From positions 434,001-498,000 of the forward strand of contig NZ_ATXE01000001.1 of NCBI RefSeq assembly GCF_000421525.1: 64,000 bases of DNA, written 5' to 3'. The position numbers were made by a program, and so were the translations under genes. The DNA is from Aestuariimicrobium kwangyangense DSM 21549. GTDB taxonomy: Bacteria; Actinomycetota; Actinomycetes; Propionibacteriales; Propionibacteriaceae. Shown piece after piece: positions 43,634-51,750 of this stretch. Each line of letters opens with the position of its first letter. Positions within the stretch are counted from its first letter, which is position 1. The notes beneath the pieces are model-generated. The model did no database searches. It worked only from the letters and a program-made list of their open reading frames with translations, and was not told where the DNA came from.

Positions 43634-45362
43634 GACCCAAGCCCCCTCCGCGCCCCAGACGGCTCCAGCCGAGCACACGGGCGCCCGCACCCGTGGCCCG
43701 CGCGCCGGCACCAACAACGGCCAGTGGCTCGTCAGCGGTCGTGAGCCCCTGAATGCGAACGAGGTCTTCAAGGCGGAGTCCGATGTGCTCGAGGTGCGCG
43801 ACCGCATCATCTCGACTTACGCAAGGGACGGCTTCGACTCCATCGACGGGGACGACCTGCACGGCCGCTTCCGCTGGTGGGGCCTGTACACCCAGCGCAA
43901 GCCCGGTATCGACGGGGGCCGGACCGCCCAACTCGAGGCGCACGAGTTGGAGGACAAGTTCTTCATGATGCGGGTGCGCCTCGACGGCGGCGCCCTCACC
44001 CAGCAGCAGGTGCAGACCCTCGCCGACATCTCGCGCGACCACGCACGCGGCACCGGGGACATCAGCGACCGCCAGAACCTGCAGTACCACTGGATCTCCA
44101 TCGAGGACGTCCCCACCATCTGGGACAAGCTCGAGGCCGCGGGCATGCGCACCGTCGAGGCCTGCGGTGACTGCCCCCGCGTCATCCTCGGTTCCCCCGT
44201 GGCCGGCGTCGCGGTCGACGAACTGATCGACCCCACCCCGGTGATCGACGAGATCCTCCACCGCTACATCGGCGACCCGGAACTGGCGAACCTGCCTCGC
44301 AAGTTCAAGTCGGCCATCACGGGGCATCCGAGCCACGACGTCGTCCACGAGATCAACGACATCTCCCTGGTGGCGGTCGAGCACCCCGAACTGGGCATCG
44401 GCTACGACCTGTGGGTCGGCGGTGCACTGTCGACGGCGCCCAGGTTGGCCGAGCGGCTCGGTGCGTTCGTCCGACCCGAGGAGGCGGCCGAGGTCTGGTA
44501 CGGGGTCACCCGCATCTTCCGTGACTACGGCTACCGCCGGCTGCGCAACAAGGCCCGACTGAAGTTCCTGCTCAACGACTGGGGTACCGAGAAGTTCCGT
44601 CAGGTGCTGGAGCAGGAGTACCTGGGCCGGGCGCTGCCCGACGGCCCCGAGGCCCGCCCCGACGGGTCCGCCTCCGACCACATCGGTGTGCACGCCCAGA
44701 AGGACGGCAACCACTACATCGGGGCCGCCCCGGTGGTGGGTCGCATGGGTGCCGACACCCTGCAGGGTCTGGCCGACCTGATGACCAGCGTCGGCTCCGA
44801 CCGGGCGAGGTTCACCCCCCACCAGAAGGTGCTGCTGCTCGACGTCGCTCCCGACCACCTCGACGCGGCTGTCGCCGGGCTCGATGCCCTCGGGTTGCAG
44901 ACCCGACCCAGCGCTTTCCGCCGCGGCACCATGGCCTGCACGGGCATCGAGTTCTGCAAGCTCGCCATCGTCGACACCAAGGACACGGCGACCGCCGCGA
45001 TCCGCGAGTTGGACGATCGCCTGGCCGATCTCGAACTGACCGATCCGCTGACCCTGCACCTGAACGGCTGCCCCAACTCCTGCGCCCGCATCCAGACCGC
45101 CGACATCGGCCTCAAGGGGCAACTCGTCCTGGGCGACGACGGCGAACAGGTCCCCGGCTTCCAGGTGCACCTGGGCGGAGGCCTGGCCACCCACGGTCGT
45201 CCGGAGGCGGGACTGGGTCGCACCGTGCGCGGCCTCAAGGTGACCGCCGACAACCTCACCGACTACGTCGAGCGGGTCGTGCGGCGGTGGCACGGCGAGC
45301 GCACCGACGGCGAGACCTTCGCCGCCTGGGTCCATCGAGCCGAGGACGAGGCACTGGTATGA
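43632..45362 (+). CDS. Ferredoxin-dependent assimilatory sulfite reductase
   Basis: A 576-aa sulfite/nitrite reductase. It has both ferredoxin-like repeats (RFRWWGLYTQRKPGIDGG; RFTPHQKVLLLDV), and the cysteines ligating siroheme and [4Fe-4S] are ACTGIEFCK (CX5C) and NGCPNSCAR (CX3C). QNLQYHWI is the Arg/Gln-type substrate region. It reduces sulfite to sulfide with six electrons. ATG 43632 is used; GTG 43626 is possible. It heads a plus-strand operon for sulfate reduction and siroheme. Close nitrite reductases exist, but the neighbours argue for sulfite. Confidence 0.92.
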   Translation: MTQAPSAPQTAPAEHTGARTRGPRAGTNNGQWLVSGREPLNANEVFKAESDVLEVRDRIISTYARDGFDSIDGDDLHGRFRWWGLYTQRKPGIDGGRTAQLEAHELEDKFFMMRVRLDGGALTQQQVQTLADISRDHARGTGDISDRQNLQYHWISIEDVPTIWDKLEAAGMRTVEACGDCPRVILGSPVAGVAVDELIDPTPVIDEILHRYIGDPELANLPRKFKSAITGHPSHDVVHEINDISLVAVEHPELGIGYDLWVGGALSTAPRLAERLGAFVRPEEAAEVWYGVTRIFRDYGYRRLRNKARLKFLLNDWGTEKFRQVLEQEYLGRALPDGPEARPDGSASDHIGVHAQKDGNHYIGAAPVVGRMGADTLQGLADLMTSVGSDRARFTPHQKVLLLDVAPDHLDAAVAGLDALGLQTRPSAFRRGTMACTGIEFCKLAIVDTKDTATAAIRELDDRLADLELTDPLTLHLNGCPNSCARIQTADIGLKGQLVLGDDGEQVPGFQVHLGGGLATHGRPEAGLGRTVRGLKVTADNLTDYVERVVRRWHGERTDGETFAAWVHRAEDEALV

Positions 45363-46234
45363 CCCTCAGCCCATTCCGCACCGCCACCCATCCGGCGACC
45401 CCACGGGACCGCACCCTGCACCATGTTCCCGCCGACACCACCGCACCGTTGTGGGCGCAACCCCACGCGTTCGAGCACGAGGGCATGTTCGCGGCCCTGC
45501 GCACCGTTCCGCGTGAGCGCCAGCGCACCTCGGACGAACTGCGCACTCTCGCCGACGCCGGGAACCGACGCTTCGCCGCACCACCCGCCGATGCCCTGCA
45601 GGGTGCGACCGAGGTCATCGCCTGGGCCGCCGAGGCGTTCGGTCACCGCGTCGCGGTGGCCTGCTCGATGGCCGCCGACACGGTGCTCGCCCACCTGGTG
45701 AGCTCACGGATCCCCCAGGTCGACACGCTCTTCCTCGACACGGGCTACCACTTCCCCGAGACCCGGGGTCTGCGCGCTGAACTGCCGCTCGCGATGCCCG
45801 TGAACGTCGTCGATGTGCTGCCCTTGCAGACCGTCGCCGAACAGGACGCCGAGTACGGGGCCAAGCTGCACGATCGCGACCCGGGCCTGTGCTGCCAGCT
45901 GCGCAAGGTCGAACCGCTGGCCCGGGAGTTGAAGGGCTACGAGGCGTGGTTCACCGGGGTCCGCAGGGACGAGGCCCCCACTCGCGCCACCACCGAGTTG
46001 GTGACCTTCGACGAGCGGCACGGACTGGTGAAGATCAACCCGCTGGCCCACTGGAGCTTCGACGACGTCATCGACTACGCCGAGGCACACCAGGTGCCCG
46101 TCAACCCGCTGCTGGCCGAGGGCTACCCCTCCATCGGTTGCGCCCCCTGCACTCGTCGGGTCGCCCCCGGCGAGGACCCCCGCTCGGGCCGCTGGGCCGG
46201 ACTGTCCAAGACCGAATGTGGCATCCACCTCTGA
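45359..46234 (+). CDS. cysH: APS reductase (adenylylsulfate reductase, thioredoxin-dependent)
   Basis: A 291-aa CysH-type protein. VAVACSMAADTVLAHL is the PP-loop-like motif, LFLDTGYHFPET follows, and the cysteine pairs CC (LCCQLRKVEPL) and CAPC (GCAPCTRRV) ligate a [4Fe-4S] cluster, which marks APS rather than PAPS reductases. ECGIHL at the end carries the catalytic Cys. It makes sulfite from APS. About 65 residues at the N terminus are extra. ATG overlaps the sulfite-reductase stop in ATGA. Confidence 0.93.
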   Translation: MTLSPFRTATHPATPRDRTLHHVPADTTAPLWAQPHAFEHEGMFAALRTVPRERQRTSDELRTLADAGNRRFAAPPADALQGATEVIAWAAEAFGHRVAVACSMAADTVLAHLVSSRIPQVDTLFLDTGYHFPETRGLRAELPLAMPVNVVDVLPLQTVAEQDAEYGAKLHDRDPGLCCQLRKVEPLARELKGYEAWFTGVRRDEAPTRATTELVTFDERHGLVKINPLAHWSFDDVIDYAEAHQVPVNPLLAEGYPSIGCAPCTRRVAPGEDPRSGRWAGLSKTECGIHL

Positions 46235-46243
46235 GAGGGCACG

Positions 46244-47212
46244 ATGACTGTGACTGAGAAGACCCTGGCCGACGGCCCCGTCGACCCACTCGACGTGCTG
46301 CCCATCGCCGACGAACACCGCGTCGTCGACAACCTCGACCTGCTCGAGGCCGAGGCGATGCTGGTGATCCGCGAGGTCGTGGCCGAGCTCGAGCGTCCCG
46401 TGATCCTGTTCTCGGGCGGCAAGGACTCCGCCGTGCTGCTTCACGTGGCACTCAAGGCCTACTACCCGGCCAAGCCACCGCTCACCCTGCTGCACGTCGA
46501 CACCGGGCACAACTTCCCCGAGGTGCTCGAGTACCGCGACAGGCAGGTCGGCAGGTACGGTCTGCGGCTCGAGGTCGCCCGGGTGCAGGACTACCTCGAC
46601 GACGGACGGCTCAGCGAGCGCGCCGACGGCACCCGCAACCCGCTGCAGACCCTGCCGCTGCTCGACGCCATCGCCGAGCACCGCTTCGACGGTGTCTTCG
46701 GTGGCGCCCGCCGCGACGAGGAGAAGGCCCGCGCCAAGGAGCGCATCGTCAGCCTGCGCAACGAGTTCGGTCAGTGGGATCCCCGCGGTCAGCGCCCCGA
46801 ACTGTGGAGCCTGTTCAACCCCCGGCATCGTCCGGGTGAGCACGTACGCGTGTTCCCCCTGTCGAACTGGACCGAGCTCGACATCTGGCGCTACATCGAG
46901 CGCGAGCAGATCGACCTGCCCAGCCTCTACTTCGCCCACGAGCGCGAGGTCTTCCAGCGCGACGGCATGTGGCTGGCCGTCGGCGAGCACAACACGGTGC
47001 GCGCCAACGAGACCGTCGAGACCCGCACCGTCCGCTACCGCACCGTCGGCGACATGTCGTGCACGGGGGCCGTCGTGTCCGACGCCGCCGCCGTCGACGA
47101 CATCGTCCGAGAAACCGCCCTCAGCACCGTCTCCGAGCGGGGCGCCACGCGCGCCGACGACCGGATCACCGAGGCTGCCATGGAAGACCGCAAGAAGGAG
47201 GGGTACTTCTGA
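46244..47212 (+). CDS. cysD: Sulfate adenylyltransferase subunit 2
   Basis: A 322-aa CysD: PP-loop FSGGKDSAVLLHVALKAY, LLHVDTGHNFPEVLEYRD, FGGARRDEEKARAKERI and the C-terminal TLSTVSERGATRADDR segment. It adenylates sulfate with ATP to form APS, with CysN as GTPase partner. AGAGGGCACG precedes it, and its TGA overlaps the cysN ATG (TGATG). Confidence 0.97.
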   Translation: MTVTEKTLADGPVDPLDVLPIADEHRVVDNLDLLEAEAMLVIREVVAELERPVILFSGGKDSAVLLHVALKAYYPAKPPLTLLHVDTGHNFPEVLEYRDRQVGRYGLRLEVARVQDYLDDGRLSERADGTRNPLQTLPLLDAIAEHRFDGVFGGARRDEEKARAKERIVSLRNEFGQWDPRGQRPELWSLFNPRHRPGEHVRVFPLSNWTELDIWRYIEREQIDLPSLYFAHEREVFQRDGMWLAVGEHNTVRANETVETRTVRYRTVGDMSCTGAVVSDAAAVDDIVRETALSTVSERGATRADDRITEAAMEDRKKEGYF

Positions 47213-48558
47213 TGAGCACCTCAACCCTGCTCCGCCTGGCCACTGCAGGCAGTGTCGACGACGGCAAGTCCACGCTCGTTGGCCGGCTGCTGCACGACTC
47301 GAAGTCGGTGATGGCCGACCAGTTGGAGGCCGTGGAGCGGGCCAGCCGTGACCGTGGCCTGACCGCCGCCGACCTCGCCCTGCTCACCGACGGTCTGCGG
47401 GCCGAGCGTGAACAAGGCATCACCATCGACGTGGCCTACCGCTACTTCGCGACCGCCCAGCGCTCCTTCGTGCTGGCCGACTGCCCCGGGCACGTGCAGT
47501 ACACCCGCAACACCGTCACCGGTTCGTCGACGGCTGACGTGGTCGTACTGCTGGCCGACGTGCGCCACGGCGTGGTCGAGCAGACCCGCCGGCACCTCGC
47601 CGTCGCAGCCCTGCTGCGGGTGCCGCACGTGATCGTCGCCGTCAACAAGATCGACCTGGTCGACTACGACGCCGACAAGTACGCGGCGGTCGATGCCTCG
47701 GTGCGCCAGCTGGCCGACCAGTTGGGTGTCGTCGACGTGCACACCATCCCGGTGTCGGCACTGGCTGGTGACAATGTCGTGGACGAGTCGAACCGCACTC
47801 CCTGGTACGAGGGTCCCTCGCTGTTGCACCTGCTCGAGCAGTTGCCGATCGAGGCCGAGGAACTGGCCGCCGACCGGCAGGTGCGGTTGCCCGTGCAGAC
47901 GGTTCTTCGTCCCCAGCAGGCAGCCCGTGATCCCCGTTTCGTCGAGTACCGCGGCTACGCCGGCCCGGTCGTGCAGGGCACCATCACTGTCGGCGACCCC
48001 ATCACCGTGCTGCCCTCGGGGTTGCGCTCCACCGTCACCGGTATCACCATCGGCGACCGTGAGGTGAGCCGAGCCAGCGCGCCCCTGTCGGTGGCGGTCG
48101 AACTCGCCGATGACATCGACATCGCGCGCGGCGACGTCATCGTCGGCGGTGACCAGCAGCCCGTGAACGCCCGCGACCTCGACGCCACCGTGTGCTGGCT
48201 GTCGGAGCGTCCCCTGCGTCCCCGGGCCAGGCTGCTTCTCAAGCACCTGACCCGCACCACCCAGGTGATCGTCGACGACATCTCGGGGGTGCTCGACCTG
48301 CACAGCCTGGTCGCGCAGCCGGCCGAGACCCTCGGACTCAACGACCTCGGACGAGTCCGGCTGCGGTTGGCGAACCCGATCGTGGCCGAGCCCTACAGCA
48401 CGTCACGGCGCACCGGGGCCTTCCTGCTGATCGACCCCAGCGACGGTTCGACGCTGGCGGCCGGCATGATCCGTGAGGCCCGCGACCCCGACTCCGCCGA
48501 ATCGGCCGAGAGGGACCTCGAGGCCCGCAGCCAGGCCTCCCAGGACTGGATCATCTGA
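47212..48558 (+). CDS. cysN: Sulfate adenylyltransferase subunit 1 (GTPase)
   Basis: A 448-aa EF-Tu-like GTPase: G1 GSVDDGKSTLVGRLLHD, G2 region EREQGITIDVAYRYF, G3 DCPGHVQYTRN, G4 NKIDLVDY, G5 SALAGDN. Two beta-barrel domains follow. It powers the CysD reaction. No CysC kinase domain is fused, agreeing with an APS (not PAPS) reductase downstream in the pathway. ATG overlaps the cysD stop. Confidence 0.97.
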   Translation: MSTSTLLRLATAGSVDDGKSTLVGRLLHDSKSVMADQLEAVERASRDRGLTAADLALLTDGLRAEREQGITIDVAYRYFATAQRSFVLADCPGHVQYTRNTVTGSSTADVVVLLADVRHGVVEQTRRHLAVAALLRVPHVIVAVNKIDLVDYDADKYAAVDASVRQLADQLGVVDVHTIPVSALAGDNVVDESNRTPWYEGPSLLHLLEQLPIEAEELAADRQVRLPVQTVLRPQQAARDPRFVEYRGYAGPVVQGTITVGDPITVLPSGLRSTVTGITIGDREVSRASAPLSVAVELADDIDIARGDVIVGGDQQPVNARDLDATVCWLSERPLRPRARLLLKHLTRTTQVIVDDISGVLDLHSLVAQPAETLGLNDLGRVRLRLANPIVAEPYSTSRRTGAFLLIDPSDGSTLAAGMIREARDPDSAESAERDLEARSQASQDWII

Positions 48559-49091
48559 TGGGCACACCGGGGGACGAGGCGCTCGCACCGCTCTGGCTCG
48601 ACCTGTCGGGCCGTCGGGTGACCCTGGTCGGGGGCGGACCCGTGGCTGCCCGCCGCGCCCGCACCTTCCTGGCCGACGGTGCACGCGTGCTTGTGATCTC
48701 TCCCGAACTGGACGACGACCTGTCGGCCCTCGTCGGGCAGGGGCTCGTCCGGTGGGTCGAGCGCGAGTACCGCGGCCCCGGTGACCTCGACGGTGCCTGG
48801 CTGGTGCACGCGGCCACCGGCAACCTCGACGTCGACCTCGCGGTGGCCGACGACGCCGACGACCTGCAGAAGTTCTGCATCGTCGCCTCCCGAGCCGTGC
48901 TGGGGTCGGCCGCCGTGGCGGCCCGCACCTCGGCGGACACCCCGACGGGGAGGGTGCAGGTCGCCGTCCACGGTGGCGGGGACCCTCGACGGTCGGTGGC
49001 GGTACGCGACGCCGTCGCCCGCCTGCTCTGTACGGGGGGGGCTGACCTCAGCCCCAGGCGCGACGCGTCGCCCAGCCGGCACGTCGCCTGA
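48558..49091 (+). CDS. Precorrin-2 dehydrogenase (siroheme synthase N-terminal type)
   Basis: A 177-aa NAD-binding protein like the CysG/Met8 N-terminal domain: LWLDLSGRRVTLVGGGPVAA with the GGGxVA dinucleotide loop, followed by ARTFLADGARVLVISPEL and a VAARTSADTPTGRVQVAVHG-type segment. It oxidises precorrin-2 to sirohydrochlorin. It starts in the A of the cysN stop (TGATG), so it is coupled. The methyltransferase half of CysG is absent, and no separate cobA-type gene lies in the window. Confidence 0.88.
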   Translation: MGTPGDEALAPLWLDLSGRRVTLVGGGPVAARRARTFLADGARVLVISPELDDDLSALVGQGLVRWVEREYRGPGDLDGAWLVHAATGNLDVDLAVADDADDLQKFCIVASRAVLGSAAVAARTSADTPTGRVQVAVHGGGDPRRSVAVRDAVARLLCTGGADLSPRRDASPSRHVA

Positions 49092-49130
49092 CCCCGTCCA
49101 CCTCGATTCGCTCCCGGAAGGAGCCCACCC

Positions 49131-50075
49131 ATGCGCAAACTCATCGGTCTGGCCATCGTCGGACTCATCGCCCAACTCGTCGACGGTGCCCTCGGTATGG
49201 GCTACGGCGTCACCTCGACCTCACTGTTGCTGATCGCGGGCCTGACGCCCGCAGCAGCCTCCGCCTCGGTGCACCTGGCCGAACTCGGCACCACCCTCGT
49301 GTCGGGCATCTCCCACCACAAGTTCGGCAATGTGGACTGGGGGCTGACCATCCGGCTCGGCATCCCCGGGGCCGTCGGCGCCTTCCTGGGGGCGACCCTG
49401 CTGTCGCGGTTGTCGACCGAGAGCGCCACACCGGTGATGGCCGGACTGCTGTTCGTGCTGGGCGCCTTCCTGCTGACCCGGTTCGTCCGGGTGGCGGGCC
49501 ATGCCCAGGTGCTGAAGCCGGGCAAGCTGCCCACCGGCTTCCTCACCCCGTTGGGGCTCGTCGGTGGATTCGTCGACGCCACCGGGGGAGGTGGCTGGGG
49601 TCCGGTCTCCACGACCACCCTGCTGGTCGTGGGACGCACGAAGCCGCGCACCGTCGTGGGTTCGGTCGACACCTCTGAATTCCTGGTCACGATCTTCGCG
49701 TCGTTGGGCTTCCTGCTGGGTCTCGGCACCGCCGGCATCAACCTCGGCTTCGTCGCAGCCCTGTTGCTCGGAGGACTGGTCGCCGCTCCCATCGCTGCCT
49801 GGCTGGTGAGCCGACTGCCGTCCGCGGTGCTCGGAACCGGCGCTGGGGCGCTGATCGTCGTCACCAACCTGCGCACCCTGCTGAAGAACTTCGGCGTCTC
49901 CGCCGACGTGCGCGCCACGGTGCTGGCGACGGTCGGTGCCACCGGTGCCCTGCTGGTGGCCATCGCGGTGCAACGCCACCGGGCCCGGGTGCTGCGCGAA
50001 CGCCGCGACGAAGCGTTGCTGGCCGGTAGCCTCGACTCCCTCACTGCTCCCGAACAGGCAGGAACCCCCGCCTGA
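49131..50075 (+). CDS. TauE/SafE-family sulfur-anion permease
   Basis: A 314-aa membrane protein with about eight hydrophobic segments. The two family motifs are LVDGALGMGYGVTSTSLL and FVDATGGGGWGPVSTTTLL, arranged as a repeat. TauE/SafE members export sulfite or sulfonates or import sulfate/thiosulfate; position inside this operon suggests sulfate or sulfite handling. AAGGAG precedes ATG, and its TGA overlaps the next ATG. Confidence 0.9.
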   Translation: MRKLIGLAIVGLIAQLVDGALGMGYGVTSTSLLLIAGLTPAAASASVHLAELGTTLVSGISHHKFGNVDWGLTIRLGIPGAVGAFLGATLLSRLSTESATPVMAGLLFVLGAFLLTRFVRVAGHAQVLKPGKLPTGFLTPLGLVGGFVDATGGGGWGPVSTTTLLVVGRTKPRTVVGSVDTSEFLVTIFASLGFLLGLGTAGINLGFVAALLLGGLVAAPIAAWLVSRLPSAVLGTGAGALIVVTNLRTLLKNFGVSADVRATVLATVGATGALLVAIAVQRHRARVLRERRDEALLAGSLDSLTAPEQAGTPA

Positions 50076-50731
50076 TGTCGCGCCCGATCGTCGTCGCCGC
50101 CCACGGCACCCGTTCCCAGTTGGGTCAACGGACGATCACCCGCGCCGCCGAACTGTTGGCGTCGGCGACCGGGGCGGCGGTGACGGTCGGGTGGATCGAC
50201 GTGCTGGAACCGACGGTGGACGAGGTGGTGGCCGGTCTCGACTCACCGGTGGTCGTCCCGTGGCTGGTGGGCGGGGGTTTCCACCTGCTGGTCGACGTGA
50301 AGAGGGCCGCGGCGGCCAACCCCGGAGCGACGGTGCTGGCGCCCGTCGGCGACTCGCCGGGCCTGGTCGATGCGCTGGTGGAGCGGCTGGGCGACCAGGC
50401 TTCCGACGCCGCCACCCCCGTGGCCCTGCTGTGGGCCGGTTCCCGGATGCCCGTGGCCCAGGAGCGGGTCGCCGAGATCGCGCGCCGCCTGGGGGAGCGG
50501 GTCGGTCGTCCGGTCACCCCGGTTGCCCTGGCTGCGTCCGCGGTGCCTGCGGACGAGGCGGTGAGTGCCCTGCGCGAGGGTTCGGACGAGCCTGCTGCCG
50601 TCAGTCTCCTGCTGGCTCCCGGCTACTTCCATGACCTGGCCCGGGAGGTCGCCGCAGTCACCCACCCCATCGGCACCCATCCGGCCCTGATCGCGGCGGT
50701 GGCGCGCGACTACGCCCACCTGGACGACTGA
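50075..50731 (+). CDS. Sirohydrochlorin ferrochelatase (CbiX/SirB-like)
   Basis: A 218-aa two-repeat chelatase: VVAAHGTRSQLGQ with metal-binding His10, VVVPWLVGGGFHLLVDV (second His, equivalent to the HVLVDI motif), and the second half ALLWAGSRMPVAQE and LLLAPGYFHDLA. It inserts Fe2+ into sirohydrochlorin to give siroheme, the cofactor of the operon's sulfite reductase. It ends 4 bases before the convergent LysR gene. Confidence 0.88.
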   Translation: MSRPIVVAAHGTRSQLGQRTITRAAELLASATGAAVTVGWIDVLEPTVDEVVAGLDSPVVVPWLVGGGFHLLVDVKRAAAANPGATVLAPVGDSPGLVDALVERLGDQASDAATPVALLWAGSRMPVAQERVAEIARRLGERVGRPVTPVALAASAVPADEAVSALREGSDEPAAVSLLLAPGYFHDLAREVAAVTHPIGTHPALIAAVARDYAHLDD

Positions 50732-50735
50732 GGCC

Positions 50736-51665
50736 TCAGCCCACGGGTTGGTCGTCCGGTACGGCCTTGCAGGCGTTGGTGCGCAGGGCCTCGAGAGTGG
50801 CGGCCACGGCGGGCACCCGCTCGAGGTCCTCGGTGGTGACCACGTGGATCTCGCGAACCGTCCGCTGCGCCAGCCGCTTCACCACCACGTCATCGTTGTG
50901 CGTCGAGTGTCTGATCAGGTCGGGGATCATCGCCACCCCCAGTCCGGCTGCCACGAACCCCTGGACGGCGACATAGTCCTCGGTCTCGAACGACAACTTC
51001 GGCTGGAAGCCCGCGTCCGCGGCCACCTGCAGCAGGTGTCCCCGACACCGGGGGCAGCCCGCGATCCAGTCCTCGTCGGCCAGGTCGGCCATGTCGACGA
51101 CCTCGTCGCCGGCCAGGCGATGCGTGGTGGGCAGCGCCACCCTCACCTCCTCGGTGAGCAGGTGGTGGACGACGAAGTCCTCGAGGTCCTCGCCCCGTCC
51201 CACGGGCGAGCCGGGGTAGGAGAAGGCAACGGCCAGGTCGCACTCGCCCGCCCGTAGCGCCGCAATCGACTCGGGGGGCTCGGCCTCGGTGAAGGTCACC
51301 TGCACGCCGGGGTGCTGGCTGCGGACATGGGCGAGGGCCCTCGGCACCAGGGTCACCGAGCTCGACGGGAAGGCCATCAGGCGCACGCGCCCGCTACGCA
51401 GCCCGGTGATCGAGGCGATCTCCTCCTCGGCGGTCGCCAAGGCCGACATCACCGGGACGGCTGCCCGGCTCAGCACCTCGCCGGCCTCGGTGAGGCGCAC
51501 GTTGCGGCCGACCCGCTCGACCAGGACGGTGCCAAGTCGCTGTTCCAGTCGCTTCACCATCTGCGAGACGGCGGGTTGTGAGTAACCGAGGTGCAACGCG
51601 GCGGCCGTGAAGCTCCCGTGTTCATCGATGGCGCGGATCACGCGCAGTCCGGCAGCGTCAATCAT
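50736..51665 (-). CDS. LysR-family transcriptional regulator of the sulfur cluster
   Basis: A 309-aa LTTR. The N-terminal winged helix-turn-helix is GLRVIRAIDEHGSFTAAALH-LGYSQPAVSQMVKRLEQRLG; the effector domain follows. It ends next to the sulfate/siroheme operon, facing it. ATG 51665 lies 6 bases after TACACT, a leaderless start, and a palindrome nearly identical to one at the sulfite-reductase start overlaps its -35 region. It therefore probably represses itself and controls the operon, as CysB does elsewhere. Effector unknown. Confidence 0.9.
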   Translation of the reverse strand: MIDAAGLRVIRAIDEHGSFTAAALHLGYSQPAVSQMVKRLEQRLGTVLVERVGRNVRLTEAGEVLSRAAVPVMSALATAEEEIASITGLRSGRVRLMAFPSSSVTLVPRALAHVRSQHPGVQVTFTEAEPPESIAALRAGECDLAVAFSYPGSPVGRGEDLEDFVVHHLLTEEVRVALPTTHRLAGDEVVDMADLADEDWIAGCPRCRGHLLQVAADAGFQPKLSFETEDYVAVQGFVAAGLGVAMIPDLIRHSTHNDDVVVKRLAQRTVREIHVVTTEDLERVPAVAATLEALRTNACKAVPDDQPVG

Positions 51666-51671
51666 GAGCCC

Positions 51672-51677
51672 AGTGTA
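51672..51677 (-). promoter_or_regulatory. -10 box TACACT, leaderless start of the LysR gene
   Basis: TACACT on the minus strand lies 6 bases before ATG 51665. Confidence 0.65.
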
Positions 51678-51686
51678 CAAGCTCAC

Positions 51687-51701
51687 ATAAGCGCACGTTA
51701 T
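51687..51701 (-). promoter_or_regulatory. Putative LysR operator in its own promoter
   Basis: ATAACGTGCGCTTAT on the minus strand, 9 bases before the -10 box, overlaps the -35 region, where binding should repress. It shares 13 of 15 bases with the site at 43619-43633. Confidence 0.65.
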
Positions 51702-51750
51702 CGAAGTCGCCAGTTTGTATCGCTCAGCGTATGGATCTGAACTGCCTGGC

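Noticed and set aside
43101-43744. Overlapping frames in the gap before sulfite reductase
   Set aside because: Low-complexity Ala/Pro/Arg sequences in several frames, no start signal and no recognisable domain.
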